Origin: Pseudomonadota bacterium
GTDB lineage: Bacteria > Pseudomonadota > Alphaproteobacteria > Rhizobiales > Xanthobacteraceae
Length of the DNA: 16,029 nt
Reading direction: 5' to 3'
Assembly: GCA_021779635.1 (NCBI GenBank)
Contig: JAJYAH010000064.1
Span: 1 to 16,029 of the forward strand
The notes under the pieces are model-generated. The model was given only the letters and a program-made list of their open reading frames with translations. It did not search any database and was not told where the DNA came from. This document shows, piece after piece, positions 7,159-14,618 of the stretch. Every line of letters begins with the position of its first letter. Position 1 is the first letter of the stretch. The position numbers and the translations under genes are program-made.

Positions 7159-8328
7159 TCAGAGTGATGTGGAGGTTATGCGCCCTGGCCGTGCTGAACC
7201 GTCGCCCGAAATGGGCCGATCGATTTCTTTGGACCAACTGCGGTAGTAAGCGACGGCAACCATTATTAAAATCCCGCACGTTCCAACGATCAGCTCGACG
7301 ATGATCCCGTCAGATGTTGTGATCAGAACCAGATGTGCGACGAAGGAAAGAAAGATGCCCACGCAAAACACCTCAAGAGATTGCTGACCACACTTGATGA
7401 GGGGCCGGAGGAGTGGGCGCGCAAGCGCTGGCCAGTTGCGAGGAATGAGGTTAACCGCCAGCACCAGCAAGGCCAACAGGTGGACCACGCGATAGGGAGC
7501 AAGATAGGTCTTGTCATTGGGCGCGAAAAGCGCGCTGAATTCTCCGGGGACGAGCAGATGCAAGGCAGGTACCGAAGCTGACAGGGTCATCAACAACGCA
7601 AAGACGAGAAAAAGCAAGCTGAGTATCACGGTGAGTCGCGCGGACGCGACGCGCCGAAGCCGTCGAGCGCCGCTCAGCACAAGCCACCCGCCAAGCATGA
7701 ATAAGAGCTGCCAGGTGAACGGGTCGAAATACCAGTATCCGCTTGGGTACGAAGTTAAGTTCCACTGGAAGCGACGCGCGATGAGATACAGCGCAATGGA
7801 CCCGAACATAGTCATGTCCGGCCAGCGCAGGAGCAGCCAGAGTGTGAAGGGGAAGATAGACATCAATACGATGTAGAGAGGGAGAACGTCCAGGTTCAAC
7901 GGTTTGAATCGAAGCGTCATGGCTTGGACGAGAGTATCAACAGGATCGTCCATTAAGCCGGCGACGTTGAACTGATCCATGAGATGACCGAGATCCCATC
8001 GATGGGCAACGTAGTGGATTGCGGCGGTATAGAACAGGAACAGCAACAATTGCGCGACATAGAGCTGCCAGACACGCTTCAAAAGGCGGGTGGCACCAAC
8101 AACGAACCCGCGTTCGATCATCATTCGGGAATAGACCAAGGCGGCCGTGTAACCCGAGATGAACACGAAAAGGTCGGCACCGTCGCTGAATCCGTAATTT
8201 CGAGTGGTGAACCAGGCCAGCAGACTGTTCGGGACGTGGCCCAGGAAAATCAGCCAGTTCGCCAGCCCTCGGAACAGGTCAAGCCGCAGATCGCGCTGCC
8301 TTTCGCCCAAGTCTGGAAATTTCCGCAT
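7159..8328 (-). CDS. OpgC-family membrane acyltransferase, paralogue 2
   Basis: This 389-residue polytopic membrane protein has the same OpgC signature as the neighbouring paralogue: DLFRGLANWLIFLGHVPNS (17-35, His31), then NYGFSDGADLFVFISGYTAA (44-63). The central motifs PSGYWYFDPFTWQLLFMLG and the C-terminal LIKCGQQSLEVFCVGIFLSF also line up with paralogue 1 (NPLNWQLL and LVQCGEYALAVYCASVLLSF), but overall identity is moderate, so the duplication is old. It starts 40 bases after the DUF411 stop and may be read through from the cus operon. The ATG at 8328 has only a weak AAGAG ribosome site. The family function is acyl transfer to periplasmic glucans; the actual substrate is unknown. Confidence 0.87.
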   Translation of the reverse strand: MRKFPDLGERQRDLRLDLFRGLANWLIFLGHVPNSLLAWFTTRNYGFSDGADLFVFISGYTAALVYSRMMIERGFVVGATRLLKRVWQLYVAQLLLFLFYTAAIHYVAHRWDLGHLMDQFNVAGLMDDPVDTLVQAMTLRFKPLNLDVLPLYIVLMSIFPFTLWLLLRWPDMTMFGSIALYLIARRFQWNLTSYPSGYWYFDPFTWQLLFMLGGWLVLSGARRLRRVASARLTVILSLLFLVFALLMTLSASVPALHLLVPGEFSALFAPNDKTYLAPYRVVHLLALLVLAVNLIPRNWPALARPLLRPLIKCGQQSLEVFCVGIFLSFVAHLVLITTSDGIIVELIVGTCGILIMVAVAYYRSWSKEIDRPISGDGSARPGRITSTSL

Positions 8329-8368
8329 TTGCTTGCTCTTGCCTGTACGAACCGACGACGACCGACTG

Positions 8369-8863
8369 CTATCCCTCGACCTCTATTACGCCCTTGAAGC
8401 GCATGAACGATTTGTAGCCGTCCGACCCGAACAGGATGACAGTATAGGGCTGCATGTTTGCTGCTCCCATGCCGGGTGAGCCAGCCGGCATGCCAGGCAC
8501 GGCAAGCCCTTTCGCTTTCGGACGCTCGGAAACCAAGCGCCGAATCGCGGGTGCGGGTACGTGCCCTTCCAGCAAGTATCCGGCGATCTCCGCCGTGTGA
8601 CACGCCGCCAGGTGTGCGGGGATACCAAGACGATTTCTGACCGACGGGAGATCCGACGTCTCTTCCACCCGCACGGAGAAGCCCGCGTCGCGAAGATGCT
8701 GGACCCAGCCCGAACAGCATCCACAGTTGGGATCCTTGTGCACGGTGACGGTGGCTTCGTCCGCAAGCACCGCAGCAGCGGGCGCCCCAACTGCAACGGC
8801 GAGCATCAGTCTCATAAGCGATCTCCGCGTGACTGAGCGAGCGCTGTGTTTCGCAAGCTTCAT
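8369..8863 (-). CDS. DUF411 Cys-rich periplasmic metal-binding protein
   Basis: DUF411 proteins are small periplasmic proteins found in copper and silver resistance clusters and thought to bind metal. The 164-residue precursor starts at the ATG at 8863, with AGGAG 8 bases upstream; an in-frame start at 8959 would lie inside cusA and add 32 basic residues. The N-terminus (SVTRRSLMRLMLAVAVGAPA, 10-29) resembles a Tat-like or Sec signal with twin Arg. The mature part has the family's DPNCGCCSGW (45-54), then LAACHTAEIAGYLLEGHVP (85-103) with a conserved Cys and His, and a C-terminal GYKSFMRFKG. It lies 31 bases after cusA, clearly in the same operon. Confidence 0.9.
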   Translation of the reverse strand: MKLAKHSARSVTRRSLMRLMLAVAVGAPAAAVLADEATVTVHKDPNCGCCSGWVQHLRDAGFSVRVEETSDLPSVRNRLGIPAHLAACHTAEIAGYLLEGHVPAPAIRRLVSERPKAKGLAVPGMPAGSPGMGAANMQPYTVILFGSDGYKSFMRFKGVIEVEG

Positions 8864-8894
8864 CTTCTGATCTCCTGGGTTCCGATCATTTTCT

Positions 8895-11800
8895 CTACGC
8901 AGCCTTGGGAATATCCTGCGTGCCGCCGACCGACGTGGTCTTTGCAGGCGCACCGGCATCTCCGGAGAGCCCGCGTCCCTTCACCAGGCCGAAAATGGCC
9001 GGAATTACAATCAAGGTCAGAAGCGTCGACGAGATCATCCCGCCGATCATCGGCACGGCGATCCGCTGCATGATCTCGGACCCCGTGCCGGTGCTCCACA
9101 TGATCGGAAGAAGCCCCGCCATGATCGCGACCACCGTCATCATCTTCGGGCGAACTCGTTCGACGGCGCCCTCCATGATGGCCTCGTAGAGGTCTTCACG
9201 CGTCAGATGACGGCCTTCCGCGCGCCGCCTTGCCTTCATCTCGGCCAACGCATGATTGAGGTAGATCAGCATCACGACGCCGGTCTCCGCGGCGACGCCG
9301 GCCAGCGCGATGAAGCCGACCGCGACCGCGACCGACAGGTTGAACCCCAGCCACCACATCATCCAGATGCCGCCGACCAGCGCAAACGGCAGTGACAACA
9401 TGACGATGGCCGTTTCGGTGAGCGACCGGAAGTTGAGATAGAGCAACAGAAAGATGATGGTCAGCGTGACCGGGACCACGACCTTGAGGCGGGCAGCCGC
9501 GCGTTGCAGATATTCGTACTGGCCGCTCCAGAGCACGTAATAGCCGGGCGGGAACTGGATGCTTTCGCTGACTGCGCGCTGCGCGTCGGCGACGTAACTG
9601 CCAATGTCGCGGTCTCGGATGTCGACATAGATGTAGGTCGCAAGCTGGCCGTTTTCAGTCCGGATGGAGCTCGGGCCCCGGGCGGGTTCGACTTTCGCCA
9701 CTTCGCCAAGGGGCACCGCTCCGCCGGCCGGCATCGGCACCAGAATGTCGCTTGTGATGGCCTTCGGATTGTCTCTGAGATCACGGGGATAGCGCATGTT
9801 CACCGTAAAGCGTTGGCGGCCCTCGACGGTGGTCGTGACAGTCTGACCGCCCAACGCCGCCGCGATGGTGTCCTGCACGTCCTGGACCAGGATCCCGTAG
9901 CGGGCGAGCGCCTCGCGGTCTGGCGCGATCTCGAGGTAATAGCCGCCGATTCCTCGCTCGGCGTAGGCTGACGACGTGCCGGGCACGGTCTTGAGCACAC
10001 GTTCTATCTGCTTGGCCAGCCTGTCGATCTCGACGAGGTCGGTGCCCATCACCTTGACGCCGATCGGCGTGCGGATTCCCGTCGACAACATGTCGATGCG
10101 GGCCTTGATGGGCATGGTCCAGGCGTTGGACACGCCCGGAAATTGCAGCGCCTTGTCCATCTCGGCGATGAGGCCGTCGACCGTCACGCCGCGACGCCAC
10201 TGCTCCTTCGGTTTCAGGTTGACGATGGTTTCGAACATCTCGGTTGGGGCCGGATCGGTCGCGGTCGCCGCCCGCCCCGCCTTACCGTAGACGGATGCGA
10301 CTTCGGGGAAGGATTTGATGATCCGGTCCTGCATCTGCATCAGCTCGGCGGCCTTGGTGACCGAGATGCCGGGCAGCGTGGTCGGCATGTAGAGCAGCGT
10401 CCCCTCGTTCAGCGTCGGCATGAACTCGGTGCCGAGCTGACGGGCCGGCCAGATCGTGACTGCAAGCACAGCGAGTGAAGCTAGGACCACCAGGGTTTTA
10501 GCCCGAAGCACGCCCTTGATCACGGGACGGTAGATCCAGATCAGGAAGCGGTTGATAACGTTCTTGCTCTCCGGGACAATCCTGCCGCGGACGAAAATCA
10601 CCATCAGCGCCGGCACCAGCGTGACCGACAGCAATGCCGCCGCGGCCATCGAGAACGTCTTGGTGAACGCAAGCGGGCTAAACAGCCGGCCCTCCTGCGC
10701 TTCCAGCGTGAAGATCGGCATGAAGGATACCGTAATGATCAGCAGGCTGAAGAATAGCGCCGGCCCGACCTCAGAGGCCGCATTGATCAGGATCTGAACG
10801 CGCGATTGATCCGGCTTGGCCCGCTCCAGGTGCTTGTGGGCATTCTCGATCATGACGATGGCGGCATCGACCATGGCGCCGATCGCAATCGCGATGCCGC
10901 CAAGGCTCATGATGTTGGAGCCGATTCCGAGCAATTTCATCGCGCCGAACGCCATCAGCACGCCGACCGGCAGCATCAATATGGCGACCAGGGCACTGCG
11001 CACGTGCAGCAGGAACACGACGCAGACGAGTGCGACGACGATGCTCTCCTCGAATAGCGTGTGCTTGAGCGTATCGATGGCGGCGTAGATCAGGTTCGAC
11101 CGGTCGTAGACCGGGACGATCTCGACCGATTTCGGCAGGCTGCTTGCAATTTCCTTGAAGCGTTTCTTGACGTTCTCGATGACGTCGAGGGCGTTTACAC
11201 CGAAACGCTGTAGCACGATGCCGCTTGCGACTTCGCCTTCGCCGTTCAGTTCTGCGATCCCCCGCCGCTCGTCAGGACCGAGTTCGACCCGCGCGACGTC
11301 CCGCAGCAGCACCGGTGTGCCGTTGTTGGTCTTCAGAACGATATTGCCGAGATCATTGATGTCCTTGAGATACCCCTTGCCACGGATGACATACTCGAAC
11401 TCTGAGAGTTCGACCGTGCGGCCGCCGACATCAGCATTGCTGGCACGGATCGCCTCCCGGATCTTCTGCATGCTGATGCCGCGATCCCGCATGCGCTGTG
11501 GATCCAGCACCACGTTGTATTGCTTGACGAACCCGCCGATGCTTGCGACCTCCGCCACGCCTTCGGCCTTCGCCAGCGCGAACTTCAGATTCCAGTCCTG
11601 GATCGTGCGTGTGTCGGCCAGGTTCAATTCCTTCGAGATCACGGCGTATTGGTAGACCCACCCAACGCCGGTCGCGTCGGGACCGATCGTCGGCGTCACG
11701 CCGGCCGGCAGTCTGGAGGCCGCGCTGTTGAGGAATTCCATCACGCGCGAACGCGCCCAGTAGATGTCGGTGCCGTCCTCGAAGATGACGTAGACGAACG

Positions 11801-12071
11801 ACACGCCGAAAAACGAGAACCCGCGCACCACCTTCGACTTCGGCACCGTCAGCATGGCTGTTGTCAGCGGATAGGTGACCTGGTCTTCGATCACCTGCGG
11901 CGCCTGACCCGGATATTCCGTATAGACGATCACCTGGGTGTCGGAGAGGTCCGGAATCGCGTCGAGCGGCAGATGCACAAGCGCGTAGAGGCCGGCAGCC
12001 GCCGCAAAGCCGGTGCCAAACAGCACCAGCACCAGGTTGCGGGCTGACCAGGCGATGATCCGGGAAATCAT
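8895..12071 (-). CDS. cusA: Cu(I)/Ag(I) efflux RND transporter CusA
   Basis: This is the inner-membrane proton-driven pump of a tripartite CusCBA-type system that moves Cu(I) and Ag(I) from the periplasm out of the cell. At 1058 residues it has full family length. The heavy-metal RND motif GAMVDAAIVMIENAHK (398-413) carries the proton-relay Asp402. Three Met matching the metal-site Met of E. coli CusA (573/623/672) are present: Met562 in LLYMPTTLPG, Met612 in APTEMFETI and Met661 in RIDMLSTGI. This argues for Cu/Ag rather than Zn/Co/Cd specificity. The ATG has GGGAG 7 bases upstream and overlaps the cusB stop as ATGA. cusB lies before it and DUF411 after. No outer-membrane partner gene is in the window. 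Confidence 0.96.
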   Translation of the reverse strand: MISRIIAWSARNLVLVLFGTGFAAAAGLYALVHLPLDAIPDLSDTQVIVYTEYPGQAPQVIEDQVTYPLTTAMLTVPKSKVVRGFSFFGVSFVYVIFEDGTDIYWARSRVMEFLNSAASRLPAGVTPTIGPDATGVGWVYQYAVISKELNLADTRTIQDWNLKFALAKAEGVAEVASIGGFVKQYNVVLDPQRMRDRGISMQKIREAIRASNADVGGRTVELSEFEYVIRGKGYLKDINDLGNIVLKTNNGTPVLLRDVARVELGPDERRGIAELNGEGEVASGIVLQRFGVNALDVIENVKKRFKEIASSLPKSVEIVPVYDRSNLIYAAIDTLKHTLFEESIVVALVCVVFLLHVRSALVAILMLPVGVLMAFGAMKLLGIGSNIMSLGGIAIAIGAMVDAAIVMIENAHKHLERAKPDQSRVQILINAASEVGPALFFSLLIITVSFMPIFTLEAQEGRLFSPLAFTKTFSMAAAALLSVTLVPALMVIFVRGRIVPESKNVINRFLIWIYRPVIKGVLRAKTLVVLASLAVLAVTIWPARQLGTEFMPTLNEGTLLYMPTTLPGISVTKAAELMQMQDRIIKSFPEVASVYGKAGRAATATDPAPTEMFETIVNLKPKEQWRRGVTVDGLIAEMDKALQFPGVSNAWTMPIKARIDMLSTGIRTPIGVKVMGTDLVEIDRLAKQIERVLKTVPGTSSAYAERGIGGYYLEIAPDREALARYGILVQDVQDTIAAALGGQTVTTTVEGRQRFTVNMRYPRDLRDNPKAITSDILVPMPAGGAVPLGEVAKVEPARGPSSIRTENGQLATYIYVDIRDRDIGSYVADAQRAVSESIQFPPGYYVLWSGQYEYLQRAAARLKVVVPVTLTIIFLLLYLNFRSLTETAIVMLSLPFALVGGIWMMWWLGFNLSVAVAVGFIALAGVAAETGVVMLIYLNHALAEMKARRRAEGRHLTREDLYEAIMEGAVERVRPKMMTVVAIMAGLLPIMWSTGTGSEIMQRIAVPMIGGMISSTLLTLIVIPAIFGLVKGRGLSGDAGAPAKTTSVGGTQDIPKAA

Positions 12072-13504
12072 TTCTGTTCTCCCATGTCTTTCATCTCACT
12101 CGAAGCCGGCGAGGTCTGCGGCGAAGCTTCCGAAAAACTCTTCAATGCCGCCTTCAGGTTGCTTTCGGCATCAATCAGGAAGTTGGCCGAGGTGACGACC
12201 GCCTCGCCTCCCGTGAGGCCTTCCCTCACCTCGACGAAGCCATCTCCGCGTCGCCCAAGCTTCACCGTACGCGGGTCGAAGCGGCCCTCGCCTTTGTCCA
12301 CGAGTACGGCCTGTCGGCTGCCGGTGTCGAGCACCGAACTGTCCGGAACAGAAATGACCGGCGCCTGACTGCCTGTCTCGATTTCCGCGTCGACATACAT
12401 GTCCGGAAGCAGAGCGAAGTCGCTGTTACCTAATTCGATCCGGACCCGCGCCGTCCGCGTGTCGCGGTTCACTTGCGGATAGATCACGCTGATCGTTCCG
12501 GAGAATGTCCGTCCCGGAAAGCTGCGTGCGCGCACCGTGACGGTTTGGCCGACAGAAAGGCTACCGAGGTCACGCTCGGCCACGTCCACGAGCGCCCAGA
12601 TCACCGAGATGTCCGCAATTTTGAACAACACGTCGCCTGGGTTGGCCCGCATGCCGTCGACCGCGTTGCGTTCCAGCACGATTCCGTCGCGCGGAGCCGA
12701 CCATTGAATGACCATGGGAGCCACGTGGGTCTTTTCCATTGCGTCGATCACCGGCTCGGGAACATCCAGATTCATTAATCGCTGTCGCGACCCGCGCCCG
12801 TAGGCTCGGACATCCCCGGTAATGCTGGAGCGGATGGTCGAGAGATATTCCGCCGCCGCCGAGGAAACCGCTGGGCTATAGACTTCCATCAGGAGCTGCC
12901 CCGCCGAGACGCGTGTGCCTGTGGTAACGTCGGCGACCTTCTGCACGAAGCTTTCGGCGCGCATTGTGACGACCGAGACACGGCGTTCGTCGAGCTGGAT
13001 CGTGCCCGGCGCCTTTACCAGCGTCCGGATCACGCGGCGCTCGACGGGTTCGGACTTGACGCCGGTGCGCTGGATCTTGCCCGGTGAAAGCTTGACCGAA
13101 CCGTCGTCGACCTCGTCGCCCTCATAGACGGGGACGTAGTTCATCCCCATCGGATCCTTCTTCGGCACCGGCGACGTGTCAGGCAGTCCCATCGGATTCC
13201 GGTAGTAAAGAATTTTGCGCGACGCCTCGGTGGCCTTCGGCTTGGCGGCAGACTGGTCGGAGTACGGCTCCCCATCATCATAGACCGGGAGGTAGTCGCG
13301 GCCCTGGCTGTCCTTCTTGGGACCCGCCGACCAGAACGGCGCCCCGCTTGGATCGCGGTAGTAGAGCGCCGGCCGCTCAGCGGCAGCCGCAGAGGTGGCG
13401 AGGAGCGAACGAGGCTGCCAAGGTGGCTGTTGGGCCGTCCAATAGCCGGCCGCACCCAGCCCGATGCCGAGCGCGAATGTGGTCAGGAGTCGGTGCGTGG
13501 TCAT
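12068..13504 (-). CDS. cusB: RND periplasmic adaptor CusB with tandem metal-binding domains
   Basis: This is the membrane-fusion adaptor that links the CusA pump to an outer-membrane channel and passes metal to it. The 478-residue form starts at ATG 13504, with AGGTG 6 bases upstream; a start at 13540 would add 12 residues before the signal anchor. After an N-terminal hydrophobic helix (about 8-22) come two heavy-metal-binding-domain repeats: YYRDPSG...YLPVY (49-75) and YYRNPMG...KKDPMGMNYVPVY (100-127). Then follow the barrel-sandwich/lipoyl halves around the hairpin (about 140-300), beta-barrel and membrane-proximal domains. The first repeat has lost the Met residues of the second (DPMGMNY becomes DSQGRDY). 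It overlaps cusA by ATGA and is preceded by an intercistronic hairpin. Confidence 0.94.
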   Translation of the reverse strand: MTTHRLLTTFALGIGLGAAGYWTAQQPPWQPRSLLATSAAAAERPALYYRDPSGAPFWSAGPKKDSQGRDYLPVYDDGEPYSDQSAAKPKATEASRKILYYRNPMGLPDTSPVPKKDPMGMNYVPVYEGDEVDDGSVKLSPGKIQRTGVKSEPVERRVIRTLVKAPGTIQLDERRVSVVTMRAESFVQKVADVTTGTRVSAGQLLMEVYSPAVSSAAAEYLSTIRSSITGDVRAYGRGSRQRLMNLDVPEPVIDAMEKTHVAPMVIQWSAPRDGIVLERNAVDGMRANPGDVLFKIADISVIWALVDVAERDLGSLSVGQTVTVRARSFPGRTFSGTISVIYPQVNRDTRTARVRIELGNSDFALLPDMYVDAEIETGSQAPVISVPDSSVLDTGSRQAVLVDKGEGRFDPRTVKLGRRGDGFVEVREGLTGGEAVVTSANFLIDAESNLKAALKSFSEASPQTSPASSEMKDMGEQK

Positions 13505-13543
13505 GGCGTTCACCTGCTGGTCGAGAGTGAGAGGCGGCAATGG

Positions 13544-13581
13544 AAGTCGGGAGCGCTCATGAAAACAGCGCTCCCGGACTT
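13544..13581 (-). other. Strong intercistronic hairpin between the YtkA/FixH-like gene and cusB
   Basis: GGGAGCGCT (13549-13557) pairs perfectly with AGCGCTCCC (13567-13575) around a 9-base loop. AAGTC (13544-13548) and GACTT (13577-13581) extend the stem across a one-base bulge. The stem reaches the first base of the upstream stop codon. No T-run follows on the minus strand, so mRNA processing or stability control is more likely than termination. Confidence 0.7.
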
Positions 13582-13976
13582 CACTTGTCAGCCTTGATCA
13601 CGACCTTGCCGGTGACGGTCTCCGCCTCACCCTGCACCTTGGCGGAGAGCGTGAGCTGATAGCGCCCCGCCATCGGCAGATCCGTCTTGAAGGCGTACAC
13701 GCCCGGATCCTTTGCTGGCAGCGGGGACACGGGCGACTGCATCTCCGCCATACCGTCCGGCGCCATGTCGACGCGGGTACGGATGATCACCGCATCCGGC
13801 ACCGGCTTTCCCGTCACCTTGTTGGTCAGGCGCACGGCAACCGTGACGTCGTCGCCCTTCTTCATTTCGGCATTGACCGGCTCAAAAGTGTAGTCGCTCG
13901 CCGCCGCAAAGGCTGCGGAGCCGGCAAGAGTCATCATTGCGGCGAGCGCCGCGGTGCGCTTGAACTTCGAAATCAT
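13581..13976 (-). CDS. YtkA/FixH-like periplasmic protein
   Basis: The 131-residue precursor has a clear signal peptide (MISKFKRTAALAAMMTLAGS, cleavage about residue 25) followed by a single beta-sandwich domain. The pattern MKKGDDVTVAVRLTNKVTGKPVPDAVI (38-64), a Met-bearing stretch MAPDGMAEM (71-79) and GVYAFKTDLPMAGRYQLTLSA (92-112) are typical of the YtkA-like/FixH family. These small domains occur beside copper efflux and oxidase assembly genes; copper binding through the Met/Asp stretch is inferred. The ATG has AGGAG 6 bases upstream. It is the second gene of the operon, 104 bases after the Cys-rich leader gene and 76 before cusB, with a hairpin in each gap. Confidence 0.8.
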   Translation of the reverse strand: MISKFKRTAALAAMMTLAGSAAFAAASDYTFEPVNAEMKKGDDVTVAVRLTNKVTGKPVPDAVIIRTRVDMAPDGMAEMQSPVSPLPAKDPGVYAFKTDLPMAGRYQLTLSAKVQGEAETVTGKVVIKADK

Positions 13977-14003
13977 GACTTTCTCCTCATGGGTCTGGTC
14001 TCC

Positions 14004-14027
14004 GCCGCGCAGTCAAAGTTGCGCGGC
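14004..14027 (-). other. Intercistronic hairpin before the YtkA/FixH-like gene
   Basis: GCCGCGC (14004-14010) pairs perfectly with GCGCGGC (14021-14027) around a 10-base loop. It stands about 16 bases before the ribosome site (13983-13988) of the YtkA/FixH-like gene. There is no T-run, so a translational or stability role fits better than a terminator. Confidence 0.6.
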
Positions 14028-14033
14028 AAGCAT

Positions 14034-14066
14034 TTCACGCGCGAGCACGAAGGTTCACGCGCTAGC
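14034..14066. repeat. Pair of 13-bp direct repeats 20 bp apart
   Basis: TTCACGCGCGAGC (14034-14046) and TTCACGCGCTAGC (14054-14066) match at 12 of 13 bases. Their spacing is two helical turns. They lie in the 104-base gap between the leader gene and the YtkA/FixH-like gene. Function unknown; chance is possible in such GC-rich sequence. Confidence 0.4.
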
Positions 14067-14080
14067 AGTATTGGAGAGGA

Positions 14081-14458
14081 TCAGACTCGAGGAGGCCGGA
14101 AGGGCGGACTGCTGCCGTGCAGAATGATGACTTGGTCCACTAGAATCGGAAGCGGATTGCCCTCGACTAACGGAAACTCAAAACGGAAGCCGGCCACAAA
14201 GGCGAGGTTGACGAATTGCACCGCGCAGAGCGCCATCGGGCATTGACCGCTCGGATGGTCGCAGGGCGTGGTCTTGGCGTCATCCGGACAGCAGTCCATG
14301 GCGCCCAGCATATCGGAAGTCATGGCCATATCCTTGGCCATGGCTTCGGAAGCAGCTTGCGGCGCCGATTTGACAATAGACGCGGCCACCCCCGCAGCCG
14401 GCAGCATTGCCACCGACAGGGCGATCACCAAGGCCATCATCGTTCGAACGAGACGCAT
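14081..14458 (-). CDS. Small Cys-rich secreted protein, possible copper-responsive leader (CutF/CruR-like)
   Basis: This is a 125-residue protein, first in the cus operon. It has a signal peptide (MRLVRTMMALVIALSVAMLP..., cleavage about residue 25), a Met-bearing stretch (MAKDMAMTSDM, 40-50), five Cys in DCCPDD (55-60), CDHPSGQC (66-73) and CPMALC (73-78), then a hydrophobic region and a Pro/Arg tail SPPFRPPRV at the very C-terminus. No catalytic domain is recognised. The layout (signal sequence, Cys motif, Pro-rich end, hairpin before the next gene) resembles copper-responsive leader proteins CruR of Bordetella and CutF of Rhodobacter; homology is not shown. The start is ATG 14458 (or the adjacent GTG 14461), because the promoter at 14485-14513 puts transcription start near 14478. 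The Shine-Dalgarno is weak. Confidence 0.7.
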   Translation of the reverse strand: MRLVRTMMALVIALSVAMLPAAGVAASIVKSAPQAASEAMAKDMAMTSDMLGAMDCCPDDAKTTPCDHPSGQCPMALCAVQFVNLAFVAGFRFEFPLVEGNPLPILVDQVIILHGSSPPFRPPRV

Positions 14459-14478
14459 CACCGCTCTATCCACTGCCC

Positions 14479-14499
14479 CCGCACATATCGTATGTGCGG
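14479..14499. promoter_or_regulatory. Perfect inverted-repeat operator over the cus operon promoter
   Basis: Arms CCGCACATA (14479-14487) and TATGTGCGG (14491-14499) are exact reverse complements around TCG. The repeat covers the whole -10 hexamer and the expected start site. Binding there would block transcription, so a copper-responsive repressor is a reasonable guess. No regulator gene is in the window. Confidence 0.75.
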
Positions 14500-14513
14500 T
14501 CAACTCCGTCAAG
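14485..14513 (-). promoter_or_regulatory. Sigma-70-type promoter of the cus operon
   Basis: On the minus strand CTTGAC (14513-14508), a 17-base spacer and CGATAT (14490-14485) match the rhizobial consensus CTTGAC-N17-CTATAT at 11 of 12 bases. Transcription would start near 14478, about 20 bases before the ATG at 14458. Confidence 0.75.
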
Positions 14514-14549
14514 TTGATCCCTTTCTAGGCATGAAACAAATCTAATTCG

Positions 14550-14563
14550 TTGATCTGGCGCAA
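14550..14563. promoter_or_regulatory. Weak FixK-like box upstream of the cus promoter
   Basis: TTGATCTGGCGCAA fits the loose TTGA-N6-GCAA form but not the full palindrome. Its centre is about 79 bases before the predicted start, an unusual distance for activation. It lies in the 160-base gap between copD and the leader gene, which otherwise holds only the promoter and operator. Confidence 0.25.
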
Positions 14564-14618
14564 ATACCAGCATCCGAACCGCGGATTCTGGTTAACCCCA
14601 GCTGTATACCGCCCTTCC

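Noticed and set aside
11520..12047. 175-codon plus-strand frame opposite cusA
   Set aside because: Antisense of a strongly coding region; the product is Arg/His/Asp-rich with no domain, a common GC-rich artefact.
14459..14512. TTG start at 14512 giving an 18-residue longer leader protein
   Set aside because: It would lie within the -35 region and upstream of the predicted transcription start, and the extension has no signal-peptide character.
14584..14600. GGTTAACC-centred palindrome after copD
   Set aside because: Short stem and no T-run, so not supported as a terminator or operator.
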